From: Ruminococcus bromii
GTDB lineage: Bacteria > Bacillota > Clostridia > Oscillospirales > Acutalibacteraceae
Assembly (NCBI RefSeq): GCF_002834225.1
Contig: NZ_NNSR01000072.1
Location: 1-64,000, forward strand
Length of the DNA stretch: 64,000 bases
Reading direction: 5' to 3'
The translations under genes and the position numbers were made by a program. The notes below the pieces were generated by a model, which did no database searches, was not told the origin of the DNA, and saw nothing but the letters and a program-made list of their open reading frames with translations. Of this stretch, positions 33,574-41,892 are shown one piece after another. Position 1 is the stretch's first letter; each line of letters begins with the position of its first letter.

Positions 33574-34404
33574 ATGAAATTTTCTTCAAAAACAATGAAG
33601 CTCAACAACATTGATACAGTACCGTATCTTACATATAATTCTTTGTCAGAAATAAATTTTATCAATCACGCATTCACAACCCGACTTGGTGGTGTGTCAA
33701 CGGGTGAATTTACATCAATGAATATGGCGTTTAACAGGGGTGACAATCCCGACAGTGTAACCGAAAATTACAAAAGATTCTGCAAAAGTGCAGGCTTTGA
33801 TTATGAAAGCCTTGTAGCCTCGGCACAGGATCACCACACGGTTGTAAGAGCCGTAACATCTGCCGAAAAGGGCATAGGCATCTACAAGCCCCGTGATATG
33901 GAGAGCGTTGACGCTTTGATTACAAATGAAAAGGGAGTAACCCTCGTAACCTACTATGCCGACTGCACACCGCTGTTTTTTGTTGATACAAAGAACAAGG
34001 CAATCGGACTTGCCCATGCCGGTTGGAGGGGAACTGTCGGCAGAATAGGGGAAAAGGTTGTTGAGAAAATGACTGAGCTTTACGGTACAAATCCCACCGA
34101 TATCAAAGCCGCAATCGGTCCCGCAATTTCAGTTTGTTGCTATGAGGTTGACTATCCATGTGCAGAACATTTTCTGAATCTTGCAGACCTTGACAGCTCA
34201 AAGTTCGTTTTTGAAAAAGGAAACGGAAAATATATGGTTGACCTTTTAGAAACCAACCGTCAGATTCTTACTGCTTCAGGTGTAAAGAATGAAAACATAA
34301 CAGTTTCGGATGTCTGCACCAACTGCAACAGCGACCTCTTATGGAGTCACCGTGCCACCAAAGGTCACAGAGGTACAATGAGTGCATTTATGTGTATAAA
34401 ATAA
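33574..34404 (+). CDS. pgeF: Peptidoglycan editing factor PgeF (YfiH, laccase-domain protein)
   Basis: A 276-residue protein of the COG1496/YfiH family, formerly called polyphenol oxidase or laccase domain. In Escherichia coli the enzyme removes wrongly built UDP-MurNAc-L-Ser; purine-nucleoside activity is reported for relatives. The metal ligands are visible in QDHHTVV, YADCTPLFF and LAHAGWRGTVG. The end WSHRATKGHRGTMSAFMCI contains the family's RxxGxxGRM-like block in altered form. ATG 33574 has AAAGGA seven bases ahead; a longer frame from 33535 lacks one. Confidence 0.9.
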   Translation: MKFSSKTMKLNNIDTVPYLTYNSLSEINFINHAFTTRLGGVSTGEFTSMNMAFNRGDNPDSVTENYKRFCKSAGFDYESLVASAQDHHTVVRAVTSAEKGIGIYKPRDMESVDALITNEKGVTLVTYYADCTPLFFVDTKNKAIGLAHAGWRGTVGRIGEKVVEKMTELYGTNPTDIKAAIGPAISVCCYEVDYPCAEHFLNLADLDSSKFVFEKGNGKYMVDLLETNRQILTASGVKNENITVSDVCTNCNSDLLWSHRATKGHRGTMSAFMCIK

Positions 34405-34418
34405 GAATAATATTTTTG

Positions 34419-34451
34419 CTTTTGCAAAGCAAAAGACGGTTATTGACCGCC
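34419..34451. terminator. Two-way terminator between pgeF and the RluA-type gene
   Basis: CTTTTGC-aaa-GCAAAAG (34419-34435) and GACGG-ttatt-GACCGCC (34435-34451) form overlapping hairpins with T-runs on either side of the short gap between the converging genes. Confidence 0.55.
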
Positions 34452-34452
34452 T

Positions 34453-35418
34453 TTATATATCTGAATTTATCTTTCTGTTTTTTGCAAACCATACATCGTT
34501 TACCTTAAATTCTTTGCCGTTAAGGTAATTAAGAATGCCTGCATCGGTTTCAAAATTGAATTTCAGCTTATAGCTATAAAGCGCCTGATACTTAATGCTG
34601 TCGGGTGCTTTTTTGCCTTTGCCGTATTTTGTATCGCCCACAAGCGGATGACCGATTGATGCCATATGTGCTCTTATCTGATGAGTTCTGCCTGTTAAAA
34701 GTTCAACTTCGGCAAGGCTGAATTTGCCGTTGAAGTCAAGAATTTCATATTTTGTCTTAATTTCTTTTGAACCATCAACTTCATTTTTGAAAACAGTAAC
34801 CTTGTTTTTACTTTCATTCTTGGTCATATAACCGTGAAGTGTGTCGCTGTCCTTTTTCGGCTTTCCGTATAAAAGGCAGAGATAGTATTTTTCAAGCTCT
34901 CTTGTTTTCATTTTTGCATTTAAAATTCGCAGACTGTCGGCATTTTTAGCCGCAATCACAATTCCGCCCGTGTTTCTGTCGATTCTGTTGACAAGTGCAG
35001 GCGCAAAGGCCTTTTCTTCATCGGGATTATATTCACCTTTGTCATAAAGGTAGTGCTGAACTCTTGCAACAAGTGAATCAAAGTGATAATTCTTGTCGGG
35101 GTGTACGATTATGCCCGGTTTTTTATCTATAAGTATAAGGTTTTCATCCTCATAAACAATGTCAAAGGTTTTCGGTGCTTTCATGAACTCATAGCTTTTT
35201 TGCTCCGATGCCTCAAAAAATTCGTCCTTAATATAAAAGGTAAGCACATCGCCCTCTTTGAGCATGGTCTGAATATCACACTTTTTGCCGTTTACCTTAA
35301 TACACTTTTTCCTTATATATTTGTACATAAGCGACTTTGGCAGAGTTTTGAATCTTTTTTGTAAAAATTTATCGAGTCGCTGATTTGCGTCATTTTTTTT
35401 TATTTCAAGTGTTCTCAT
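34453..35418 (-). CDS. RluA family pseudouridine synthase with S4 domain
   Basis: A 321-residue RNA pseudouridine synthase. The N-terminal S4 RNA-binding domain ([35 protein letters not shown]) is followed by the catalytic domain. The active-site motif reads [15 protein letters not shown], with the essential Asp present but Asn in place of the usual first His of HRLD. The later block [24 protein letters not shown] is intact. RluC/RluD-type 23S rRNA targets are likely, but the site cannot be read from the sequence. Confidence 0.92.
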   Translation of the reverse strand: MRTLEIKKNDANQRLDKFLQKRFKTLPKSLMYKYIRKKCIKVNGKKCDIQTMLKEGDVLTFYIKDEFFEASEQKSYEFMKAPKTFDIVYEDENLILIDKKPGIIVHPDKNYHFDSLVARVQHYLYDKGEYNPDEEKAFAPALVNRIDRNTGGIVIAAKNADSLRILNAKMKTRELEKYYLCLLYGKPKKDSDTLHGYMTKNESKNKVTVFKNEVDGSKEIKTKYEILDFNGKFSLAEVELLTGRTHQIRAHMASIGHPLVGDTKYGKGKKAPDSIKYQALYSYKLKFNFETDAGILNYLNGKEFKVNDVWFAKNRKINSDI

Positions 35419-35488
35419 AATTTGTAAAATTCTCCGTAAAAGTTTCTTAGATTATCTTATATCAATTTTAAAAATAATTCAACTGCTT

Positions 35489-35516
35489 TTGCACACTATT
35501 TGATTTTGTGTATATT
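35489..35516 (+). promoter_or_regulatory. Candidate promoter of the spoVM unit
   Basis: TTGCAC (35489-35494), 16 bases, TATATT (35511-35516), 18 bases ahead of the GTG start. Sporulation genes are usually read by sigma-E, and I could not fit a convincing sigma-E pattern, so this is uncertain. Confidence 0.4.
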
Positions 35517-35534
35517 CTGGTATAGGGTGATACA

Positions 35535-35678
35535 GTGAATTGCTACAGACAGAGAATTAAATCCGCAGTATGCTTTGGATTGGGACTGCTGTGTGCATCA
35601 CTTCTGCCGAGTGAATGGGTACTCGTCATTGCGGCAGGCGCACTCGTAGTTGTCAGTATTTGTTGTGTTCGGAGGTAA
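35535..35678 (+). CDS. 47-residue membrane peptide upstream of spoVM
   Basis: GTG 35535 is preceded by AGGG seven bases ahead, and 47 codons run to TAA. The peptide has a short basic start (NCYRQRIK), then two hydrophobic stretches, around residues 11-25 and 28-44, separated by PSEW. It ends in SICCVRR, with a Cys pair and a basic tail. It is therefore a small hairpin or single-span membrane protein. The spoVM ribosome site overlaps its last codons, so it is translationally linked to spoVM. No family recognised. Confidence 0.6.
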   Translation: MNCYRQRIKSAVCFGLGLLCASLLPSEWVLVIAAGALVVVSICCVRR

Positions 35679-35681
35679 ATT

Positions 35682-35759
35682 ATGAAAGTTGTACTTATTG
35701 AGAAACCAAAATTCATATCGGCAATTTTAAGAAAAATTTACGGAATTAAAAAAGGGTGA
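35682..35759 (+). CDS. spoVM: Stage V sporulation protein M (SpoVM), 25 residues
   Basis: GGAGG just upstream and ATG 35682 open a frame of 25 codons. The peptide starts MKVVLIEKPKF and ends ILRKIYGIKKG. It has the pattern of Bacillus subtilis SpoVM: MK, a hydrophobic strand, Pro9 followed by KF, an amphipathic helix with an internal Arg, then Gly and a basic end. SpoVM sits in the curved forespore membrane and recruits SpoIVA. SpoIVA itself is encoded 1.8 kb downstream, which supports the call. The gene is short enough to be missed by usual gene finders. Confidence 0.82.
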   Translation: MKVVLIEKPKFISAILRKIYGIKKG

Positions 35760-35794
35760 AAATAAATCGGTGAAAGCAAACACAACATTTTCAA

Positions 35795-35857
35795 GTGCTG
35801 CCGGTTTGGTCGGCAGGTAAACAGTTGCCGTCGCAGTGCCTGTTTATAGCACCTTTT
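35795..35857 (+). other. Possible three-way-junction RNA after spoVM
   Basis: An outer stem GTGCT/AGCAC (35795-35799 with 35848-35852) encloses two hairpins: GCCG/CGGC (35800-35803 with 35811-35814) and TAAACAG/CTGTTTA (35818-35824 with 35840-35846). CTTTTG follows. It may be an alternative terminator or a structured 3' end. Confidence 0.4.
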
Positions 35858-35906
35858 GCCGAATTACGATAATTTAAGACGGTATTGACTGTTCAGTATT
35901 AAAGAA

Positions 35907-35937
35907 AATGCCTTTCGCTTTTGCGAGGGGCATTTTT
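35907..35937 (+). terminator. Terminator after spoVM
   Basis: AATGCC and CGC pair with GCG and GGCATT around a small loop, followed by TTTTT, ahead of the sipL-like gene. It separates spoVM from the downstream genes unless read through. Confidence 0.75.
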
Positions 35938-36031
35938 GCGTGCTTTTTCGCGGAATATTTATGTGTGTCGGTGTAATATTTTTCTTCCGTATGCAATATA
36001 TTTAACTATAAAACATAAAGGAGAGAAAAAT

Positions 36032-37555
36032 ATGGAGTTTAATCAGGAGAACCGTTTGTTTTGCACACCGTCGGTTGTGCTTGACACGGTTGCCGAACAG
36101 CTTGCAGATGTTGATCTTACTCTGCCCGATTATTGTCCGGATATTGAAAAAATTCTGAAATGTACCCTCACACCCAAAATTCAAAGCAGGACGCTTTCGG
36201 GCGGTCAGCTTCAAATCGACGGATTCTGTACTGTGAATGTGATGTATGTGGAAAGCATAAATAAAAGCGTTCGCTGCTGCGAACAAAGCGTTAATTTTTC
36301 GCAGAGCTTTTCCGTGAAGGACGCTTCGGATAATCCGGTTATAATAACAAAAACCAAGTCGGAATACATAAACTGCAGAGCATTAAGCCCACGCAGACTT
36401 GTAATGCACGGAGCATTTTCTCTGTATGCAAAAGTATTTTCCAAAACTCAGACGAGCATTTTCACTTCGCCCGATAATATTGAGATATTAAAAAAGACGG
36501 TGTCTTGTGCCGACCTTAAATCGTTCTGTCAGGAGCAGTTTTCGGTATGTGAAGAAATCTCCGTAGGCGAAAAGCCCCGTATTGAGTCTGTCCTTCACAG
36601 CGATATAAGCGTGGGAGTTACCGATGCAAAAGCCGTTACGGGAAAGCTTATGCTCAACGGCGAGCTTAATCTTAAACTGCTGTATCTGACAAACGTTGAA
36701 AGCGGAGAAACGGGAAAGCTTGATTATCTTCTTCCGTTCAATAAGATTATTGACTGTGACGGAATTGACGAAAACACAATAAACTGCGTTTCCTGCGATG
36801 TTATGTCATATGACATAAGACTGAAAAACGATATGCTTTCCGAAAAGCCTTCCGTTATTCTTGATGTGAAGCTTTGCGTAACCGAAGAAGGTTACATTAC
36901 CCGTGAAGAAGAGGTTGTATGTGACGCTTATTCCACAGACTTTTCATCACTGCCCGAATTTGAACAGCTTAAAATTACAGGAGAAGTTATTCCTCTGAAC
37001 GAAGCTCATATGGAAAAACTGTCCGTGAAGGTAGATGACGGCAAAATTTCAAAAATTCTTGATATTTTTACCGATCAGATAACAGCCGAAGCTTCACACG
37101 ATGACAGAGGTACGGTCGTAAAGGGCAAAATTAACATATGTATACTTGCTCTCAACGAGGAAGACGCGCCCGTGTTTATTGAACGCTCAGCCGATTATGA
37201 ACATATCATTCCTAATAATGAATGTAACTGTGCAAAAATTTCAGGAGCACGCGCAGCAAGTATAAGCTACCGTCTTGCCGAAGATGATGTGATTGAAATC
37301 CGCTGTGAGTTGAAAATATGCGGAGCCGCTATTTCCGAAAACAGAATAAATGTTGTTAAAAATGTGAATGTTTTTGAGGATAAACCAATACCTCCCGAAA
37401 ATTTTGCACTTACTTTATATTTTGCGAATAAGGGAGAAAAGCTCTGGGATATTGCAAAATCACACAATACAAGGCTTGGTTTGCTGCTTTCGGAAAATCC
37501 GGAGGAAAATCAGGTGCTTGAAGCCCCGAAAATGCTGTTGATTCCGAGAATATAG
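36032..37555 (+). CDS. sipL: SipL-like spore coat morphogenetic protein (SPOCS domains + LysM)
   Basis: A 507-residue protein with SPOCS (DUF3794) sequence blocks and a C-terminal LysM domain (about 455-507, ALTLYFANKGEKLWDIAKSHN...LLIPRI). This is the architecture of SipL, which in Clostridioides difficile binds SpoIVA through its LysM domain and is needed for coat attachment; it plays the part of Bacillus SpoVID. The start MEFNQENRLFCTPSVVLDTVAEQ is also SipL-like. ATG 36032 follows AAGGAG; a longer frame from 35921 would run through the terminator. spoIVA follows 12 bases after the stop. Confidence 0.88.
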   Translation: MEFNQENRLFCTPSVVLDTVAEQLADVDLTLPDYCPDIEKILKCTLTPKIQSRTLSGGQLQIDGFCTVNVMYVESINKSVRCCEQSVNFSQSFSVKDASDNPVIITKTKSEYINCRALSPRRLVMHGAFSLYAKVFSKTQTSIFTSPDNIEILKKTVSCADLKSFCQEQFSVCEEISVGEKPRIESVLHSDISVGVTDAKAVTGKLMLNGELNLKLLYLTNVESGETGKLDYLLPFNKIIDCDGIDENTINCVSCDVMSYDIRLKNDMLSEKPSVILDVKLCVTEEGYITREEEVVCDAYSTDFSSLPEFEQLKITGEVIPLNEAHMEKLSVKVDDGKISKILDIFTDQITAEASHDDRGTVVKGKINICILALNEEDAPVFIERSADYEHIIPNNECNCAKISGARAASISYRLAEDDVIEIRCELKICGAAISENRINVVKNVNVFEDKPIPPENFALTLYFANKGEKLWDIAKSHNTRLGLLLSENPEENQVLEAPKMLLIPRI

Positions 37556-37567
37556 GGAGGTATAAAG

Positions 37568-39046
37568 ATGGAAGAAAGAAATGTTTATCAGGACATTTCC
37601 CGAAGGACAGACGGCGATGTATATATCGGAGTTGTCGGCCCCGTCAGAACGGGTAAATCCACATTTATAAAAAGGTTTATGGATTCGCTTGTACTGCCGA
37701 ATATTCGTGACGAGGCAGTCTATAAGCGTACCGTTGACGAACTTCCGCAGTCTGCCGCGGGAAGAACCATAATGACAACAGAACCAAAGTTTATTCCCGA
37801 GGAATCCGTTGAAATCAATCTTGGCAGCAACACAACCTTTAATGTCCGTATGATTGATTGTGTCGGATATATTGTGAACAGCGCCATCGGCTACAGTGAA
37901 GAGGACGAACCGAGAATGGTGAAAACTCCGTGGTCGAAGGATGCAATTCCCTTTGATGATGCCGCAGAAATCGGTACTAAAAAGGTAATTACCGACCATT
38001 CGACAATCGGTCTTGTTATTACAACGGACGGTACAATCAGCGATATTCCGAGAGAAGATTATATAGAAAGTGAAAAGCGCGTAATAAATGAACTCAAGGC
38101 AATTAACAAGCCGTTTATTATTCTGCTCAATTCAGTTGACCCTGCGGCGGACGAAGCAATCAATCTTTCAAATGAAATGACTGCAGAGTATAAAGTTCCC
38201 GTAATACCTGTAAGCTGTATGGAACTTGATGAAACCGAAATCAAAAGGATACTCGCACAGCTTTTGTTTGAATTTCCTATCCGTGAAATCAAGGTTGACA
38301 TTCCAAGATGGGTTGTAAAGCTCGATAAAGACCATTGGCTGAAATCGGTTGTATTTGATTCAATAAAGAAAAATGCCGCAAAAATTGAGAAAATCAGGCA
38401 AATTCAGCAGGTGTTATCAGAGCTTGAACAATGTGAGTACATTACTTCTGCAAGGGTTACGAACCTTGACCTCGGCAAAGGCTGTGCCGAAATGGCTGTA
38501 TCTATCAGAGGTGAACTTTTCTACAAGGTAATTTCTGAAGAAACAGGTCTTGAAATTACAGAAGAATACGAGCTTCTGAACTGTATAAAGACTCTTTCAC
38601 AAAAACAAAAGGAATTTGACAAGATTGCTCAGGCTTATGAGCAGGTTCAGGAAACGGGCTACGGAATTGTTATGCCGACAATTGACGAACTTACCCTTGA
38701 CGAACCGCAGATTATTAAGCAGAGCGGAAAATACGGCATAAAACTCAGAGCAAGCGCGCCGTCAATTCATATGATGAAGATATTTACGCAGACAGAGGTT
38801 ACTCCGATTGTCGGATCGGAACAGCAGTCCGAAGAGCTTGTGTCTTATCTTCTCAGAGAATTTGACGAAAATCCGGAGAAAATCTGGGAGAGTAACATAT
38901 TCGGAAAATCCGTCCATGAGCTTGTAAACGAGGGACTTCACAACAAGCTTTACAGAATGCCCGCCGACGCAAGGCGGAGAATAGGGGAAACCATTGAGAA
39001 AATTATCAATGACGGCTGCAACGGATTGATATGTATAATTCTGTAA
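37568..39046 (+). CDS. spoIVA: Stage IV sporulation protein A
   Basis: A 492-residue ATPase that polymerises on the forespore surface to form the base of the spore coat. Walker A is GPVRTGKST (24-32), and the sensor threonine region is AAGRTIMTTEPKFIP. The middle and C-terminal domains match SpoIVA, and the end (NDGCNGLICIIL) is the typical hydrophobic tail that contacts SpoVM. The order spoVM-sipL-spoIVA, all in one direction, brings its membrane anchor and its coat partner next to it. It sits 12 bases after sipL, so one transcript is likely. Confidence 0.96.
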   Translation: MEERNVYQDISRRTDGDVYIGVVGPVRTGKSTFIKRFMDSLVLPNIRDEAVYKRTVDELPQSAAGRTIMTTEPKFIPEESVEINLGSNTTFNVRMIDCVGYIVNSAIGYSEEDEPRMVKTPWSKDAIPFDDAAEIGTKKVITDHSTIGLVITTDGTISDIPREDYIESEKRVINELKAINKPFIILLNSVDPAADEAINLSNEMTAEYKVPVIPVSCMELDETEIKRILAQLLFEFPIREIKVDIPRWVVKLDKDHWLKSVVFDSIKKNAAKIEKIRQIQQVLSELEQCEYITSARVTNLDLGKGCAEMAVSIRGELFYKVISEETGLEITEEYELLNCIKTLSQKQKEFDKIAQAYEQVQETGYGIVMPTIDELTLDEPQIIKQSGKYGIKLRASAPSIHMMKIFTQTEVTPIVGSEQQSEELVSYLLREFDENPEKIWESNIFGKSVHELVNEGLHNKLYRMPADARRRIGETIEKIINDGCNGLICIIL

Positions 39047-39137
39047 CGGTAAATAACAACAGAATTGCAAAGATTTAATTAACAAATAAATCAGCTAACG
39101 CAAAAATAAATTAGTAATATCGCCAAAAAAATATTCG

Positions 39138-39209
39138 CCCCATATTTGTTGTTGAAAATGCTTCGGGAATAAAGTATAATATTCCTATATGCAAATGACA
39201 AATATGGGG
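39138..39209 (+). promoter_or_regulatory. Long inverted repeat around the promoter of the decarboxylase genes
   Basis: CCCCATATTTGT (39138-39149) and ACAAATATGGGG (39198-39209) are perfect 12-bp inverted copies. Between them lie TTGAAA (39152-39157) and, after 17 bases, TATAAT (39175-39180). The right arm covers the ribosome site of the gene at 39218. See findings. Confidence 0.7.
39152..39180 (+). promoter_or_regulatory. Promoter of the decarboxylase gamma-beta genes
   Basis: TTGAAA, a 17-base spacer and TATAAT, 37 bases before ATG 39218. Confidence 0.8.
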
Positions 39210-39217
39210 GTTGTTTT

Positions 39218-39640
39218 ATGAATCTTTCCGATGTAGCTTTATTGGCTAAAGAGGAGCTTTCCCTTGCCGAAAAAGGTATTGCCTCTGCAAAAGTTGTTCT
39301 TACAGGTTTTGTTGTTGTATTCGCAATGCTGATTCTCTTGATTTTCATAATCAAGATTTACGGCGCAATTATTCAGAAAGCTCAAAATGCCGGCAAAAAG
39401 AGCAAAGAGAAAAAGGCTGAAACCGTAGCAGAAACTCCTGCTCCCGTTGTTGCCGTTCCTGTTGCTCCTGCTCAGACAGACGGTGTTTCCGATGAGGTTG
39501 TTGCCGTAATTTCCGCAGCAGTTGCCACTATGTACGGCTCTTCCGAAAAAGCAAGAATCAAGAGTATTAAAAAGTCATCAGACGGCGGTCGTTCCGCATG
39601 GGCAAAAGCCGGTGTACTTGATAATACCCGCCCGTTTTAA
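39218..39640 (+). CDS. Sodium pump decarboxylase gamma subunit (OadG family)
   Basis: A 140-residue small subunit with one membrane helix near residues 26-46, then a Lys/Ala/Pro-rich linker and a C-terminal part DEVVAVISAAVATMYG...RSAWAKAGVLDNTRPF. The end 'SAWxxAGxxxxxRPF' is typical of gamma subunits. In the complex it holds the beta and alpha parts together. The start has GGGGG 7-8 bases ahead, inside the inverted repeat. The gene is directly followed by the beta subunit. No alpha subunit is in view. Confidence 0.88.
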   Translation: MNLSDVALLAKEELSLAEKGIASAKVVLTGFVVVFAMLILLIFIIKIYGAIIQKAQNAGKKSKEKKAETVAETPAPVVAVPVAPAQTDGVSDEVVAVISAAVATMYGSSEKARIKSIKKSSDGGRSAWAKAGVLDNTRPF

Positions 39641-39671
39641 GGCAAAGTTTTAAGGGAAAGGATGTTATCTA

Positions 39672-40910
39672 ATGGAAATTTTACAGGGCTTTGTAGATGC
39701 CGTTGTCGGTATCTTTGAAGACTCGGGTCTGTTAACTCTTAACTGGCAGAACTATGTAATGATTGGTATTTCAATCGTTTTGCTTTACCTTGCAATCAAA
39801 AAGCAGTATGAGCCGCTTTTGCTCCTTCCTATCGCATTCGGTATGCTGCTTGTTAATCTTTATCCGAGCATTATGGCTCCGCCTACAACACAGCTTTTGA
39901 CAGAGGCTCAATGTACCGCACAGAATGTTGCGGTGTCGGGACATGCCAAGACGGTGATTGACGGAGTAACTTATATTGAGAATCCGACATACGGCGGACT
40001 TCTTTATTACCTCTATCAGGGTGTTAAGCTCGGCATTTATCCGCCTCTTATCTTCCTCGGCATCGGTTGTATGACTGACTTCGGTCCGCTCATCTCTAAC
40101 CCGAAGAGCCTTATTCTCGGTGCTGCCGCACAGATTGGTATCTTTTTAACATTTACAGGTGCTATTTTCCTCGGCTTTACAGAGGCAGAGGCAGGTGCTA
40201 TCGGTATCATCGGCGGTGCCGACGGTCCTACGGCTATTTATGTAACAACAAAGCTTGCTCCGCATCTTCTCGGTTCAATCGCAATTGCCGCATATTCATA
40301 TATGGCTCTTGTGCCGATTATTCAGCCGCCTATTATGAAGGCGCTCACAACCAAAAAAGAGCGTTCGGTAGTTATGGAACAGCTTCGTCCTGTTTCAAAG
40401 CTTGAGAAGATTATGTTCCCGGTAATTGTTGTTATTATCATCGCAATCTTCCTTCCTGACGCAGCTCCGCTCGTTGGTATGCTTATGCTCGGTAACCTCT
40501 TTAAGGAGTCTGGCGTTGTTGAAAGACTCAGCAAAACAGCTCAGAACGAGCTTATGAATATTATCACAATCTTCCTCGGTACAACTGTAGGTGCAACTGC
40601 ATCCGGTCAGAACTTCCTTACTCTTGACACAATCAAGATTATCGTTCTCGGTCTTCTTGCGTTCTGTATGGGTACTGCATTCGGTGTACTCTTCGGTAAG
40701 ATTATGTACAAGGCAACAGGCGGTAAGGTTAACCCGCTCATCGGTTCAGCAGGCGTATCCGCCGTTCCGATGGCTGCCCGTGTATCTCAGAAGGTTGGTC
40801 AGGCTGAAAATCCCGGCAACTTCCTCCTCATGCACGCTATGGGCCCGAATGTTGCAGGTGTAATCGGTTCAGCAGTTGCAGCCGGCGTACTCCTTAATGT
40901 TGTAGGCTGA
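39672..40910 (+). CDS. Sodium ion-translocating decarboxylase beta subunit
   Basis: A 412-residue integral membrane protein with 10-12 hydrophobic segments. It couples decarboxylation of biotin-bound CO2 to outward Na+ pumping. Family motifs seen are the Gly-rich GAIGIIGGADGPTAIYVTTKLAP loop, where the Asp takes part in Na+ passage, and GPNVAGVIGSAVAAGVLL near the C-terminus. It may belong to an oxaloacetate, glutaconyl-CoA or methylmalonyl-CoA decarboxylase; the sequence does not tell which. Read with the gamma subunit and closed by a good terminator. Confidence 0.93.
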   Translation: MEILQGFVDAVVGIFEDSGLLTLNWQNYVMIGISIVLLYLAIKKQYEPLLLLPIAFGMLLVNLYPSIMAPPTTQLLTEAQCTAQNVAVSGHAKTVIDGVTYIENPTYGGLLYYLYQGVKLGIYPPLIFLGIGCMTDFGPLISNPKSLILGAAAQIGIFLTFTGAIFLGFTEAEAGAIGIIGGADGPTAIYVTTKLAPHLLGSIAIAAYSYMALVPIIQPPIMKALTTKKERSVVMEQLRPVSKLEKIMFPVIVVIIIAIFLPDAAPLVGMLMLGNLFKESGVVERLSKTAQNELMNIITIFLGTTVGATASGQNFLTLDTIKIIVLGLLAFCMGTAFGVLFGKIMYKATGGKVNPLIGSAGVSAVPMAARVSQKVGQAENPGNFLLMHAMGPNVAGVIGSAVAAGVLLNVVG

Positions 40911-40933
40911 TAACCGTAACTTAATAAACTATG

Positions 40934-40966
40934 ATAAAGGAAGTCTTTACGGCTTCCTTTATTTTT
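40934..40966 (+). terminator. Terminator of the decarboxylase gamma-beta genes
   Basis: ATAAAGGAAG (40934-40943) pairs with CTTCCTTTAT (40953-40962), followed by five Ts. Confidence 0.9.
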
Positions 40967-41160
40967 GCTGTTAAAGAATCCGACAATGAAAAATTTGTAT
41001 AATATCACAGAAATTATTTCAATTATTATTCTATGATAGAATTATTACACGGGTTATATAAGATATAATAATTAGTGAATATGTAAAACTGTGCCGTAAA
41101 ACATCTTCTTTTTTGCTTTGCAGTACTGTTTCCTTATTATGAATTAAAGGGGCTATATAA

Positions 41161-41883
41161 ATGGCAAAGAATGTAACCGTTCAGCGAATTGTCAGCGTCC
41201 TTTTGCACAGAGTCAAGTTTATTATTCTTGCCACTGTTGTAATGGGATTGCTGTTCTTTATGTACTCACGCTTTGTAATTGCACCGATGTACAGCACATC
41301 GACTATGATTTATGTTCAGAATTACAGTTCTGCTCAGCGTGATAACGCAAATACTGAGGCAACGACTTCGACAAAAACTGAAAGTGATTCAAAAAAGACT
41401 TCAAACGAAGAAAATCAGAAGATTTATCCTGCCGATATCTCTGCATCTGCAAACCTTGCTGAAATCTGTGTTACGCTCTTTAAAAACTCTGATGAGATGA
41501 CAGCACTCTATGACGGATGCACGGTTAATGTTGATGTAACTGACGGTACTTTCTTTATTACTATTACCGTTGACGGTACCGATGCACAGAAGTGCGCCAA
41601 TGTTGCAAATCAGCTTGCCGAAAAAGCTGCCGAGGTTTACAATTCAAAATTCAGCTACGGTCAGATCGGAACTCTCCGTCAGGCCAATGTTCCGCCGGCA
41701 CCTTATGCGCCGAGTAATATGAAAAATATGCTCATCGGTGCCGCTATCGGATTTATTGCATCCTGCCTTATTTCAATTCTTATTGAACTTATTGATACAA
41801 CTATCAAGTCAGAAGACGATATACAGGAAATTTACGGAATCCCCATATTTGCCGAAATTCCCGACTTTGATAACCAGGGTTAA
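41161..41883 (+). CDS. Wzz/YveK-type capsular polysaccharide chain-length regulator
   Basis: A 240-residue membrane protein with two helices, at about 18-37 and 190-210, flanking an extracytoplasmic domain. The proline-rich PPAPYAPSNMKN block before the second helix is the signature of chain-length determinants and kinase modulators. In Firmicutes this protein activates the separate tyrosine kinase, which is the next gene, 9 bases downstream. It would regulate length or export of a surface polysaccharide. The wider polysaccharide genes are not adjacent. Confidence 0.88.
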   Translation: MAKNVTVQRIVSVLLHRVKFIILATVVMGLLFFMYSRFVIAPMYSTSTMIYVQNYSSAQRDNANTEATTSTKTESDSKKTSNEENQKIYPADISASANLAEICVTLFKNSDEMTALYDGCTVNVDVTDGTFFITITVDGTDAQKCANVANQLAEKAAEVYNSKFSYGQIGTLRQANVPPAPYAPSNMKNMLIGAAIGFIASCLISILIELIDTTIKSEDDIQEIYGIPIFAEIPDFDNQG

Positions 41884-41892
41884 GGAGGAACT

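Noticed and set aside
35921-36031. A longer N-terminus of the SipL-like protein from 35921
   Set aside because: It would be translated from inside the preceding terminator; AAGGAG and ATG 36032 fit the family start.
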